Assembly (NCBI GenBank): GCA_017620025.1
Contig: JAFZRF010000041.1
Span: 1 to 64,000 of the forward strand
Length of the DNA stretch: 64,000 nt
Direction of reading: 5' to 3'
Source of the DNA: Ruminococcus sp.
GTDB lineage: Bacteria; Bacillota; Clostridia; Oscillospirales; Ruminococcaceae
The position numbers and the translations under genes were made by a program. Of the stretch, positions 7,460 to 15,583 are shown piece after piece. Each line of letters opens with the position of its first letter. Position 1 is the first letter of the stretch. The notes beneath the pieces are model-generated. The model had not been told where the DNA came from and did not search any database. It saw only the letters and a list, made by a program, of their open reading frames with translations.

Positions 7460-8542
7460 CTTGTCATCTGAACGTATGGCACTCTTTGCAAGCTGCTTGA
7501 GTGCGTCCTTGAGCACTGTCTGCTTCTCCGGCGGCAGTTCGCGCAATGCACGGAACATGGTGGAGTAAGCAGCGAATTTGCCCTTGACTATCTCCTTCAT
7601 GGTCATCTTGTCGGGGGCTTCGAGCACACCGAATACGGCCTCGGTGAAGGTCTTTCTGTCCTCGTCCGAAAGATCCTCGAGCATACCGGATATCGCACGG
7701 TTCACAACAGCTCCCGAGCGGGAGAGCTTATCGGTGCGGGCGAATATCTTTCCTATGACCTCCCAGTTGTAGGCGAGGTGCTGGAGTATGCCGTTGACGG
7801 AGCTCTTTACCGTAACGTGCTCCGTATCGTTTTCAAGGAGCATACCCACAACGGAGGATTCCGGTATATAGCTGTGTACCAGCGGAAGTATCCTCTTGTA
7901 GTCGGCCGATTCCGTTATATCCTTCCTGAAGCCCGGGGCATCGTAGGAATAGATATCGGTTATCCTCTCCCGGAGCATCGGGTCACAGAACGCAGAAGCG
8001 TACACTGCGAAGTTTCCGCCCTTGGAGTGTCCGCCGACTCTCACCGGTCCGGTGCTGCCTGCAAGCCGTGTATTCAGATAGCTCATGGCGTAGGACTGGC
8101 CGGAGGTCTGATCGGAATAGCTGAAGGTGAAATCCTCCTTCCAGCCGACAACAGTGCCGTCTGTGCCGCGGAATGAAACGAAGGTCACTCCGTCATCCGT
8201 TACGCAGGTAACTGCGGAGAACTGGAACTCTGCCGCACGGCTGATGATGTTCACATATCCGGTGACACGCATATCCCCGAACCTGTCGGAGTTCGACATC
8301 AGCATCAGGAGACGGTTGTCGTACTCAAAGCTGAGTATCCTGTCCTTCTCATCAACAGCGGAGCTGTCATACCTCTTTGCTATCTCACGGATCGTAAGCT
8401 CCTCGCTGTAGCCGCCGGTGAAAACCTTCTCCATGGGAAGATAGCTGAACTCGGAGAGTATCAGTCCGTCCACCTCGTTGAAGGGAGATACCGAAAAGGG
8501 TACATCGCCCCGCCATATAAGGTAATCGAGTATATTAGCCAT
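7442..8542 (-). CDS. Mbeg1-like (DUF2974) alpha/beta hydrolase
   Basis: This 366-residue protein belongs to the Mbeg1-like/DUF2974 family of lipase-like serine hydrolases. The nucleophile elbow is GGHSKGGNFAVYA (residues about 180-192), and the preceding part reads VTFVSFRGTDGTVVGWKEDF, as in class 3 lipases. The start is MANILDYLIWRGD, 4 bases after the stop of the previous gene; a longer frame exists but overlaps that gene and lacks a ribosome binding site. There is no signal peptide, so it should be cytoplasmic. It is the last gene of the VWA/PP2C/kinase operon. The family's substrate is not known; a phospholipid or acyl substrate is an inference. Confidence 0.8.
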   Translation of the reverse strand: MANILDYLIWRGDVPFSVSPFNEVDGLILSEFSYLPMEKVFTGGYSEELTIREIAKRYDSSAVDEKDRILSFEYDNRLLMLMSNSDRFGDMRVTGYVNIISRAAEFQFSAVTCVTDDGVTFVSFRGTDGTVVGWKEDFTFSYSDQTSGQSYAMSYLNTRLAGSTGPVRVGGHSKGGNFAVYASAFCDPMLRERITDIYSYDAPGFRKDITESADYKRILPLVHSYIPESSVVGMLLENDTEHVTVKSSVNGILQHLAYNWEVIGKIFARTDKLSRSGAVVNRAISGMLEDLSDEDRKTFTEAVFGVLEAPDKMTMKEIVKGKFAAYSTMFRALRELPPEKQTVLKDALKQLAKSAIRSDDKKDSAK

Positions 8543-8546
8543 AGTC

Positions 8547-9473
8547 TTATCTGCCGGAAAGGCGTGCAAGAGCCTTCTTTGCGTTGCCGTTGCCTGCATC
8601 GGCGGCTCTGCGGTACCATTCAAGAGCATTCATGCGGCTCTCGCTCACGCCCATGCCCTTCTCGAAGCAGAAGCCGAGATTGTACATTGCGGAGGGGAAG
8701 CCCTTGTTGGCTGCCTTGCGGTAGTAATCCGCAGCCTTTGCCATATCCTTCTCTGTGCCGTGACCGTAGTAGTAGCAGCTTCCGAGAGCGTTTATCGCCG
8801 GACGATAGCCTCTTTCTGCGGAACGGAGATAGTACAGGAATGCGGCATCGTAGTCCTGCAGTGTGCCTGCGCCGTTCTCGTAGCAGTATCCTACATTGTA
8901 CTCAGCAGCGGCATTTTCCTTCTTTGCGGCACGGCAGAACCAGTCGAAGGCCTCGCTCTGGTTCTTGGGCACTCCTCTTCCGTAGAAGAAGCAGTTTCCG
9001 AGCTCGAGCATAGCGCCGGGATGGCTCTTCCATGCTGCCTTCTGCAGCCAGCTGTAGGCGATGGTGTAGTCCTGCTTTACGCCCTTGCCGTAGTAGTAGC
9101 AGCAGCCGAGGTTGTATTCCGCCGCATCGACACCCTGTTCAGCGGCTTTGGAGAACCATTTGAAGGCCTCCGGATAATTCTTCTCCACGCCCTTGCCGGT
9201 GTAGTAGCATCTGCCGAGCTCGTTCTGAGCCGGAGCATAGCCGTCCTCGGCGGAGCGTTTCAGATTCGATGCTGCAACGGCGGGATTGCGTTCATAAGCG
9301 CCCATCGCCGCCTCATACAGCAGCTTTGCATTCATATGTTTAAGCTCTTCCTCCGAGGCAAGCCCGAGGAAGCTTTCCTCCTCCGGCTTGTCAGGTTTCA
9401 GAGCATCGCATACCATACAGTTTGCCCATGAGTCCTCATTCGAGGTGGAACACATCGGACATACCCAGCTCAT
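8547..9473 (-). CDS. Zinc-ribbon and Sel1-repeat protein
   Basis: This 308-residue protein starts with a small zinc ribbon (CPMCSTSNEDSWANCMVCDAL, four Cys in two CxxC pairs) and then has about seven Sel1-like repeats of 36 residues (for example AQNELGRCYYTGKGVEKNYP and AEYNLGCCYYYGKGVKQDYT). Sel1 repeats are TPR-like helical scaffolds that bind partner proteins. There is no signal peptide, so it is probably a cytoplasmic adaptor. It begins one base after the kinase stop codon and ends 4 bases before the hydrolase, so it is tightly coupled to both. Scaffolding for the kinase-phosphatase pair is an inference. Confidence 0.85.
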   Translation of the reverse strand: MSWVCPMCSTSNEDSWANCMVCDALKPDKPEEESFLGLASEEELKHMNAKLLYEAAMGAYERNPAVAASNLKRSAEDGYAPAQNELGRCYYTGKGVEKNYPEAFKWFSKAAEQGVDAAEYNLGCCYYYGKGVKQDYTIAYSWLQKAAWKSHPGAMLELGNCFFYGRGVPKNQSEAFDWFCRAAKKENAAAEYNVGYCYENGAGTLQDYDAAFLYYLRSAERGYRPAINALGSCYYYGHGTEKDMAKAADYYRKAANKGFPSAMYNLGFCFEKGMGVSESRMNALEWYRRAADAGNGNAKKALARLSGR

Positions 9474-9474
9474 A

Positions 9475-11148
9475 TCAGCCTCCGTTCTTGACGGCGAGCT
9501 TCTGTATCACGGCCATTTCCGGACGTATGAAGCGGCAGCTGCCGTCAGAGGTGTAGAAGTTGTAGCCCTTGACTCCGCTCATCTCGGCACGCTCACAGCG
9601 TACATAGCCCTTGGCAGCCATGCCTTCCTCGCTGAATGTGATGCCGTGCTCCTCCCAGGGCTCTGCGATAGCGGGAGCTGCGGGCTCCGGAGGTGTCTCA
9701 GGTACGGGAGCAGCAGCCTCTGCGGGAGTCTCTGCTGCGGGTTCTGCTGCCGGAGCTGGCTCGGGCACAGGTGCTGCGGGTGCAGCCGGAGCAGGTGCCG
9801 GAGCTGCCGGTGCAGGTGCGGGTGATGCGGCTGCTGCCGGAGATGCACCCTTCACCGCATATTTCATTGCAAGGAGCATCTCCGGCTTGAAGAAGGAAGA
9901 GTTGGAGTCTGCACGATAGAGCTGATATCCCTTGATACCGCTCATTTCCTTCTGCTCGCCTGCCACGAAGCCTCTGCTGCGAAGCTTTTCCTGGTCGAAG
10001 GTGATGTCGTGCTCCGGCCAGGGTGCGCAGAAGCCTGTAGGCATAGCCGCAAGTGTATATCCTCCCGATATGAGTTCCTCACGGGAGGCTGTCTTCTTTT
10101 TGCCGTCGTTGAAGGTTATCTCGTAGTTCTTCACTCCGCCGGTGTTGGTCTTCTTGAGACCCATGATGCCGCCGGAGGAGAGCTTGTCACGGTCGAGCAC
10201 AAGACCGTGCTCCGGCCAGGGCTCTTCTATAACAGGCTCGGCCTCACGCAGGCGCTTGAGCACCTCAGAGGCAGTCGGACGCTTTGCGGGGTCCTTTTCG
10301 AGCATATCCCTTATCAGGTTGAGATACTTCGGGCTCGTTATCAGCGGGCTTATAGCAAGCTCGCATCCGCTGTTGAGTACTACCCAGCAGTATATTACCT
10401 TTCCCTTTGCCTTGCGCTTTTCAAGCTTGGGAGTAAGGGATACGGGCTCCGGAAGGCTTCCGGAGAGGTAGTAGTGGAATATGAGACCGAGAGAGAAGAT
10501 ATCTGTCTTCTCGGTTATCTTCTTTGCAAGCTCCTCACGCTCGTCCTCCGAATCGGCGTATTCACCGAGCTCGGGTGAGTAGTAATCGATAGTGCCTACT
10601 ATCTCATCGGGCTTGTCGTCAACGAAGTAGCTGCTGTCGAAGTCGATCAGCTTTGCTACATAGTTTCCTGTCTTGTTGCGTACAAGAAGGACGTTCTTGA
10701 GCTTGAGGTCGCTGTGTATGATGCCCTTGCTGTGTACGCTGAACAGAGCTCCGGCAGCGGTCTGCATGAGGAGCTTCTTAACGTCAACGGAAAGGGTGGA
10801 GAGAACTGTCTCCGTCTCGTCGTCGCTGATCGCACCGTCAACGAATTCGGCGGCCTCTACGTACTGGTTGCCTTCGATGAACTCATCGCAGGGGATAACT
10901 ATGTTTCCGCCTGTGCCGGCGATAGTCCTTATGGTCGTATTTACGCCCTTCCTCGTCTTGACGAAATTGGTGAAGAGCTCCTTGTTGTGCTGGAAGGTCT
11001 TGGCATCAAGGGTGCCGTTGTTGAGGGGCATAACAGGTGTCTGGTACTTCTTGAGGAAGTACTTTCTGCCGCCCTTTACTGCGGTTGCGGTCTGTCCGCA
11101 CTGACTGTTTTTCCAGTCGCTTATCAAATCATAGCCGTGGAATGACAT
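9475..11148 (-). CDS. Serine/threonine protein kinase with three C-terminal repeats
   Basis: This is a 557-residue cytoplasmic eukaryotic-type kinase. The kinase domain covers residues about 10-300: candidate ATP lysines in KYFLKKY, catalytic loop GIIHSDLKLKN (an HSD in place of HRD), metal site LIDFDSSYF (a DFD in place of DFG), and GTIDYYSPE as the activation-loop end. The usual Gly-rich loop is not obvious. After it come three copies of a domain of about 55 residues that start W-P/E-E-H and contain GVKNY, GIKGY or GVKGY; the last two are parted by an Ala/Pro linker of about 50 residues. There is no transmembrane helix. AGGAGG lies 6 bases before the ATG. It is encoded next to a PP2C phosphatase. 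Confidence 0.88.
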   Translation of the reverse strand: MSFHGYDLISDWKNSQCGQTATAVKGGRKYFLKKYQTPVMPLNNGTLDAKTFQHNKELFTNFVKTRKGVNTTIRTIAGTGGNIVIPCDEFIEGNQYVEAAEFVDGAISDDETETVLSTLSVDVKKLLMQTAAGALFSVHSKGIIHSDLKLKNVLLVRNKTGNYVAKLIDFDSSYFVDDKPDEIVGTIDYYSPELGEYADSEDEREELAKKITEKTDIFSLGLIFHYYLSGSLPEPVSLTPKLEKRKAKGKVIYCWVVLNSGCELAISPLITSPKYLNLIRDMLEKDPAKRPTASEVLKRLREAEPVIEEPWPEHGLVLDRDKLSSGGIMGLKKTNTGGVKNYEITFNDGKKKTASREELISGGYTLAAMPTGFCAPWPEHDITFDQEKLRSRGFVAGEQKEMSGIKGYQLYRADSNSSFFKPEMLLAMKYAVKGASPAAAASPAPAPAAPAPAPAAPAAPVPEPAPAAEPAAETPAEAAAPVPETPPEPAAPAIAEPWEEHGITFSEEGMAAKGYVRCERAEMSGVKGYNFYTSDGSCRFIRPEMAVIQKLAVKNGG

Positions 11149-11160
11149 GGTATCCTCCTT

Positions 11161-13230
11161 TTACAGATCCATATATTTCTCGTAGGTCTCGTCGTATTCT
11201 CCGAAGAGCTGTGACTGGAGCTCTGCCTTTGCCGGCAGCTCTCCTGCCTCCTCCTCGGATGCGGAAGCCGCTTCCTTTACAGCCTTCGTCATATCCTCCG
11301 GGAAGGAGGTATCTCCGGCGATGATCTTCTTTACTATATCAAGGGAATTGTTCTTCCAGTATTCAGCGGAGTACTTGTCCTGTGCCTCCTTGAGGAGCTG
11401 CTCCTCGAGGCTGCCGAGTTCCTCCTCCTGAGTGCGGACGATCTCGAGCATAGTCTCGAGTATCTGACGCTCGTCCTCGTCCATGGCGGACTTGTCGAGC
11501 GGGATCGCACCGCTTATAAGAGCCTCTGCGATGCGCTCGGCATCATCGGGGTATTTCTCGGCATACTTCCTGTTGCCGGAATCGTACTCAGTGCGCTTCT
11601 GCACTATACTGCGTACAGTAGGGTTCTTGCCGCTGCGGAGGCTTCCGAGGAAGCCGAACAGGCTCGCAACTGCCGCCTCGCAGCTTTTCAGCTCTGCAAG
11701 CTCATCGTCCGGGAAGGGCTTCATGCTCTCCGGTATGCCTGCGTCGCTTACTCTTGCTATCATATCCGAAAGCTGGCTCGCTGTCTCGCTTACAATATCC
11801 GACTGCTGACGGAGCTGCTTCAGGTAGCTGTCAGCGCTGCTGCGGTAATGCTCGCCGGCGGTCTGCACCTTTCCGGCAGCCGAACGGCGGTCGTCATCGG
11901 AGCTGTCGTCTGCCATGACGAAACCGGTGATATGCTTCTGTGCCTCACGGAGGATGTTTCTCCTTGCCTTTTCGGCCTTTTCACGTATCTCTGCGGCGGC
12001 ATCATCGAACTGATCCTTTGCTGCCTTGTGGCAGTACTCATCCACGCTCTCACGGCAGAAGCGGTCAACCGCTTCATTCTCTGCAAGCTCTCCGCAGAGT
12101 ACTGCAAGACGCTTCTCCTTGTCGGCGTTGAGCTGATCGAGCTCTGCGCCGTAGTCATGCTGAAGGAGGCCTTCAAGCTCTGAGAGGTAGTTCTTTTCTA
12201 TGAAGGCAAGACGCTCTGCTGCGGCCTTCTTGAAATCTGCGAAATCGCTGTAGCCGAAGAACTTCATAGCGATAGTGCTGCTGTCGTCGTGTCTGCCGTA
12301 CTCAAGGAAGAAATCGGTGAGCTTTGCCGACATCTCTTCGGGATCCTTCGATTCACCGGCTGTCTCGAGGAGAGTCTTCTCGAATGCCATCGGGTGGATG
12401 AAGTAGCCGGAATCAAAGCATCCGTCAGTAGAATTGAACAACACGCAGGGCTTTTTGAAGCTGAATGCCGAGCAGTCTATGGTGAAATCCGAGCCCTCGT
12501 CAGCACGGATATAGTTTGTCATTCCGCCGTCGGCACGTTCCTGATCGGCGATTATTTGGCAGAGACCGTCCTCCTTGTTCCATACGTAGGGGCGGGAGTC
12601 GCCTGCCGTAACGTAGAGAACGTCAACGGAATCCTTGTTCTCACGGTATATAGCGGCTGTAAGTGTAGTGCCGAGCAGGGCAAGTCCTGCGTATGCGCTC
12701 TCGTATACGATATTCGCTTTCTCAGCAGCCTTGCAGAGCTTTTCCTTTATCTCTTTCCTGAACCACTCGCCGAGCCCTTTGAGGAATTCCTCTCTCTTGC
12801 CGGCCTTTTCCTGCTTTTCAAGCTCTGTAAAAAGGTTCTCCGGCCTGAGATCGTTCTCAGTGAGGACGTTGTGGAGCACGATCGCCGAAACGATACGTGA
12901 AGCGAAATAGCCGCTCTTCTTGATATTATTAACGTTGTCGGTGTATATATCCTTCACCGAGCGCAGCTCGAAGAAGGAGTCCTTTACATAATCCTGAAAG
13001 GCCTTGTCCGAGATATCGTCCATAACTCCGCCGAACAGGAGCTCAGTCACCTTGTTCTCGTCGAAGAGTTCCGGGCTTATCTTGGTATGACGGATAGCCG
13101 CAGCTCCGCCGAGACCGTCCGCAGTCATGATAAGACTGCTGTCAACATACGGTCTTGCATCCTCGCCCTTGTAGACGACCGTGCCGTCAGGGCGTGTCTT
13201 GGAGGCCTGTCTGTATACAGTTAATTCCAT
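11161..13230 (-). CDS. PP2C-like protein phosphatase with long coiled-coil C-terminus
   Basis: This 689-residue protein has a PP2C-type Ser/Thr phosphatase domain in residues about 1-340. Metal-site motifs are visible: MTADGLGG (first Asp), VTAGDSRPYVW, SDGCFDSGYF-like region FNSTDGCFDSG, and HDDSSTIAM near its end. Residues about 340-689 are rich in Glu, Lys, Ala and Leu and predict long coiled coils, with no recognised domain. It has no signal peptide or membrane helix. It presumably reverses phosphorylation by the kinase encoded 12 bases downstream. AAGGAG lies 6 bases before the ATG, and a parS-like palindrome lies just upstream of that. Confidence 0.82.
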   Translation of the reverse strand: MELTVYRQASKTRPDGTVVYKGEDARPYVDSSLIMTADGLGGAAAIRHTKISPELFDENKVTELLFGGVMDDISDKAFQDYVKDSFFELRSVKDIYTDNVNNIKKSGYFASRIVSAIVLHNVLTENDLRPENLFTELEKQEKAGKREEFLKGLGEWFRKEIKEKLCKAAEKANIVYESAYAGLALLGTTLTAAIYRENKDSVDVLYVTAGDSRPYVWNKEDGLCQIIADQERADGGMTNYIRADEGSDFTIDCSAFSFKKPCVLFNSTDGCFDSGYFIHPMAFEKTLLETAGESKDPEEMSAKLTDFFLEYGRHDDSSTIAMKFFGYSDFADFKKAAAERLAFIEKNYLSELEGLLQHDYGAELDQLNADKEKRLAVLCGELAENEAVDRFCRESVDEYCHKAAKDQFDDAAAEIREKAEKARRNILREAQKHITGFVMADDSSDDDRRSAAGKVQTAGEHYRSSADSYLKQLRQQSDIVSETASQLSDMIARVSDAGIPESMKPFPDDELAELKSCEAAVASLFGFLGSLRSGKNPTVRSIVQKRTEYDSGNRKYAEKYPDDAERIAEALISGAIPLDKSAMDEDERQILETMLEIVRTQEEELGSLEEQLLKEAQDKYSAEYWKNNSLDIVKKIIAGDTSFPEDMTKAVKEAASASEEEAGELPAKAELQSQLFGEYDETYEKYMDL

Positions 13231-13247
13231 AGCTTTCTCCTTGGTAT

Positions 13248-13263
13248 AGTTTCACGTGGAACA
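13248..13263. other. parS-like ParB binding site
   Basis: Read on the minus strand the 16-mer is TGTTCCACGTGAAACT. It matches the Bacillus-type parS sequence TGTTNCACGTGAAACA at all fixed positions except the last. It lies in the 35-base gap between the small membrane protein and the phosphatase gene. In Firmicutes such sites recruit ParB/Spo0J and usually lie in the origin-proximal part of the chromosome. Confidence 0.7.
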
Positions 13264-13265
13264 TT

Positions 13266-13481
13266 TTATTCCCCGTTGCCGGAGTCGTTTTTATTCTTGT
13301 CGGCTGCCTTCAGGAGCTTCAGCTGTGAACTGCACAGCAACGCTCCGAGCATCGGGACAACAGCGAATCCCGGGCTTTTTTCACCGTGATTCAGTATCAC
13401 ATAGCCTGCGCCGATGACAGTGAGTATGACGAATAGTATATTTAATGCCAGGACAGCCTTGTATCCTATGCTGTGTCTCAT
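13266..13481 (-). CDS. Small two-helix membrane protein
   Basis: This 71-residue protein starts at MRHSIGYKAV, with AAGGAG 7 bases upstream; six upstream in-frame residues would overlap this site and were left out. It has two hydrophobic helices (VLALNILFVILTVIGAGYVIL and FAVVPMLGALLCSSQL) and a charged Lys/Asp-rich tail. No family was recognised. It sits between the VWA gene and the phosphatase gene in the same operon, so a role as membrane partner for that system is possible but not shown. Confidence 0.6.
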   Translation of the reverse strand: MRHSIGYKAVLALNILFVILTVIGAGYVILNHGEKSPGFAVVPMLGALLCSSQLKLLKAADKNKNDSGNGE

Positions 13482-13498
13482 GTTAAATCTCCTTATCA

Positions 13499-13534
13499 AA
13501 TGAAAAGACCGGTACAGAAGCTCTGCACCGGTCT
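13499..13534 (-). terminator. Terminator or attenuator after the VWA gene
   Basis: A 13-bp stem (13506-13518 with 13522-13534, one G-T wobble, 3-base loop) is followed on the minus strand by CTTTTCATTTG. It lies 12 bases after the VWA stop and before the rest of the operon, so it should lower downstream expression unless it is read through. Confidence 0.75.
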
Positions 13535-13545
13535 ATGTCAGTGTC

Positions 13546-14232
13546 TTAGAAAGAACCTACGACCAGGTCGATAGCAGACTGTATATCTACATCCGGGAGA
13601 CCTGTGCCTGCCGGTGAGAATGCCGGCCAGTATCTGTTCCATGCCTGAAGCTCAGTCCAGGGCTCTGCATTCGGAACGAAGGCAACAAGACGTCCAGCCT
13701 TTGCCTGATAGTTGCTTCCGAGAGTCTGGTCTGTAGCCTCCCACCATGCGCCGAGCTGAGCGATATCAGCGGGCATACCTGATGGGTAGGAAGAGGAAGT
13801 TGCTCTTGCGCCGAGCGGAAGAGCCGGTGCATCAGAGAATACGAGAACTACGTGACGGCGCTTAGCTCCGCCTGTTGTCCAGTCGGACTTGAGTGCGAGT
13901 GCGATAGCCTCAAGAGCGTTCTCGGGAGTATCTCCGCCGCCCTTGGCCTCGATGCCGTTTACAAATGCTCTGAACTCATCGTTGCCCTCGGGGAGGGTGA
14001 AGAACTGAGACTCTATCATAGGCTCGCTGTCGCAGCCATAGTCTCTGAAGGCGATAACCTTGATTCTCAGAGTTTCTACTTCCTTATCGTTCTCCTCCAT
14101 GGATTCTATGAACTTCTCATAGAAGGAGATTGCGTTTTTCTTTACTTCATCGATTATAGGAGCCATACTGCCTGTAGCGTCGATACACATAACGATGTCT
14201 ACGCAGTATTCGCCCATTCCCTGTCCTGCCAT
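13546..14232 (-). CDS. VWA-domain protein (TerY-like)
   Basis: This 228-residue protein is a single von Willebrand factor A domain. The MIDAS metal site starts DIVMCIDATGSM (residues about 12-23), continues with GGGDTPENALEAI and ends in LVFSDAPALPLG. There is no signal peptide, so it should act in the cytoplasm as a protein-protein interaction module. AGGAGG is 11 bases from the ATG, rather far. It is the first gene of an operon with a PP2C phosphatase and a Ser/Thr kinase, an arrangement known from comparative genomics as a TerY-P-type triad. A perfect-consensus promoter lies at 14280-14308. Confidence 0.85.
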   Translation of the reverse strand: MAGQGMGEYCVDIVMCIDATGSMAPIIDEVKKNAISFYEKFIESMEENDKEVETLRIKVIAFRDYGCDSEPMIESQFFTLPEGNDEFRAFVNGIEAKGGGDTPENALEAIALALKSDWTTGGAKRRHVVLVFSDAPALPLGARATSSSYPSGMPADIAQLGAWWEATDQTLGSNYQAKAGRLVAFVPNAEPWTELQAWNRYWPAFSPAGTGLPDVDIQSAIDLVVGSF

Positions 14233-14258
14233 TTTTCATTGATCCTCCTGTTATATCA

Positions 14259-14275
14259 TTACGGAAATACCGTAA
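14259..14275. promoter_or_regulatory. Operator-like palindrome at the VWA operon start
   Basis: A perfect inverted repeat TTACGG-N5-CCGTAA begins 4 bases downstream of the -10 box, where transcription should start. That position suits a repressor. Confidence 0.5.
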
Positions 14276-14279
14276 GAAT

Positions 14280-14308
14280 ATTATACCGCAATTTCCTGTG
14301 ATTGTCAA
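14280..14308 (-). promoter_or_regulatory. Consensus promoter of the VWA/PP2C/kinase operon
   Basis: On the minus strand a perfect TTGACA -35 (14303-14308) is 17 bases from a perfect TATAAT -10 (14280-14285). This suggests strong basal transcription that may be repressed through the palindrome just downstream. Confidence 0.9.
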
Positions 14309-14467
14309 TAGTCTGTAGATAAAATGGCATTATCACATTATTTATGTGGATGTTATATAAGAGGGCGCGGGCGGTGCAGTCTTGTCTCTTGTATTTTTCT
14401 CTGCGGATCATACGTGGGCAAAGTCGTTTCAGAAGTCCGTTCTGACTCTGGCGAGCCGGTATTTCAT

Positions 14468-14496
14468 TTGACTTTCCTCCCCGCTTCTGATAGAAT
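14468..14496 (+). promoter_or_regulatory. Promoter of the FliB-like gene
   Basis: TTGACT (14468-14473) and TAGAAT (14491-14496) are separated by 17 bases, about 25 bases before the start codon. Confidence 0.8.
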
Positions 14497-14520
14497 AATC
14501 TATAGAAAGGAGCTGAGTGC

Positions 14521-15537
14521 ATGATATTCCGTACACCCGGATATTACCGCAGATTCCGCTGCATTGCCGGCGACTGCCGTGACAGCTGCTGCATCGGCTG
14601 GGAGATAGATATAGACGAGGATACTGCCGCATACTACGGCAGCGTGGAAGGCGATTTCGGCAGCCGGCTGCGTGAGAATATATCCGGCGGCTGCTTCACT
14701 CTCGGAGAGGACGAGCGCTGCCCCTTCCTCAACTCACGCAATCTCTGCGATATCTATACCGAACTCGGTGAAGAACACCTCTGTCAGATATGCTCCGATC
14801 ATCCGCGCTTCTATGAATGGTTCGGCGATGTGAAGGAGGGCGGTATAGGACTTTCCTGCGAGGCCGCCGCCGCACTGATCCTCTCTGAGGATATGGTGCT
14901 TGCCGAAGAGGAGATACAGGAGGAGGCCTTCGGCGAATGTGACAGCGGGCTGCATTCTCTCCTGTGCTCTGCCCGTGAGGATATCTTCTTGCATCTTCAG
15001 AATGAAGACCTTCTTTCCGCTCTCTGCACTGCCCTTGACTATGCCGAAGCCTTACAGGAGAATATCGACAACGGCATTTATCAGCTTCCGGAATGGGAGG
15101 AGACCTCGGCTGCGGCTGTCCCCGATCACGCCGGAGTTATATGGTTCTATACCTCGCTTGAGCAGATAAGTCCGGACTGGGCGCCGGAGCTGAGAGCTTC
15201 TGCACAGCGCCCGGCAGCGGATCTCACAGCGGATGACATCACTATGCTCAGAAGGATAGCCGTATACTTCATCTACCGCTATTTCCTCAAAGGTGCACAC
15301 GACGGCGAGATACTTTCCCGTGTGAAGCTTGCGGCGGTAAGCGTATACATAATAGCACGTCTGCGCAGGCGCGGCGGGGATATGCTCCTTACGGCGAAGA
15401 ACTACTCCAAGGAGACGGAGTACTGTGAGGAGAATATTGAAGCTCTATGCGATGCCTTTTACGATACGGATATATTCACCACAAGCCATATAAAGGGACT
15501 TCTGCGGGAAGAGCTTGACCTTCCGGGAATATCGTGA
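14521..15537 (+). CDS. FliB-like lysine-N-methylase family protein
   Basis: This 338-residue cytoplasmic protein matches the flagellin lysine-N-methylase (FliB) family. The N-terminal Cys cluster CIAGDCRDSCCIGW, then CPFLNSRNLCDIY and HLCQICSDHPRF, is the conserved metal- or Fe-S-binding signature of the family. AAAGGAG lies 7 bases before the ATG. No flagellar gene is visible in the window, and family members are common in non-motile gut Firmicutes, so flagellin may not be its substrate. It may form a unit with the AlbA-like gene 46 bases downstream. Confidence 0.85.
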   Translation: MIFRTPGYYRRFRCIAGDCRDSCCIGWEIDIDEDTAAYYGSVEGDFGSRLRENISGGCFTLGEDERCPFLNSRNLCDIYTELGEEHLCQICSDHPRFYEWFGDVKEGGIGLSCEAAAALILSEDMVLAEEEIQEEAFGECDSGLHSLLCSAREDIFLHLQNEDLLSALCTALDYAEALQENIDNGIYQLPEWEETSAAAVPDHAGVIWFYTSLEQISPDWAPELRASAQRPAADLTADDITMLRRIAVYFIYRYFLKGAHDGEILSRVKLAAVSVYIIARLRRRGGDMLLTAKNYSKETEYCEENIEALCDAFYDTDIFTTSHIKGLLREELDLPGIS

Positions 15538-15583
15538 TATAATCAGTACATAAAGCTATACAGCGTAAAGCGAGGAAGAAATC

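Noticed and set aside
6256-7500. Long plus-strand open frame of 414 codons over potA
   Set aside because: It is the antisense shadow of potA, which has all ABC ATPase motifs, a ribosome binding site and a promoter; the plus frame has no recognisable domain.
9690-9850. Repetitive GCTGCCGGAGC stretch as a structural DNA repeat
   Set aside because: It encodes the Ala/Pro linker of the kinase; codon-level repetition explains it.
14259-14522. Minus-strand open frame of 87 codons upstream of the VWA gene
   Set aside because: It covers two divergent promoters, has no ribosome binding site and no recognisable features.
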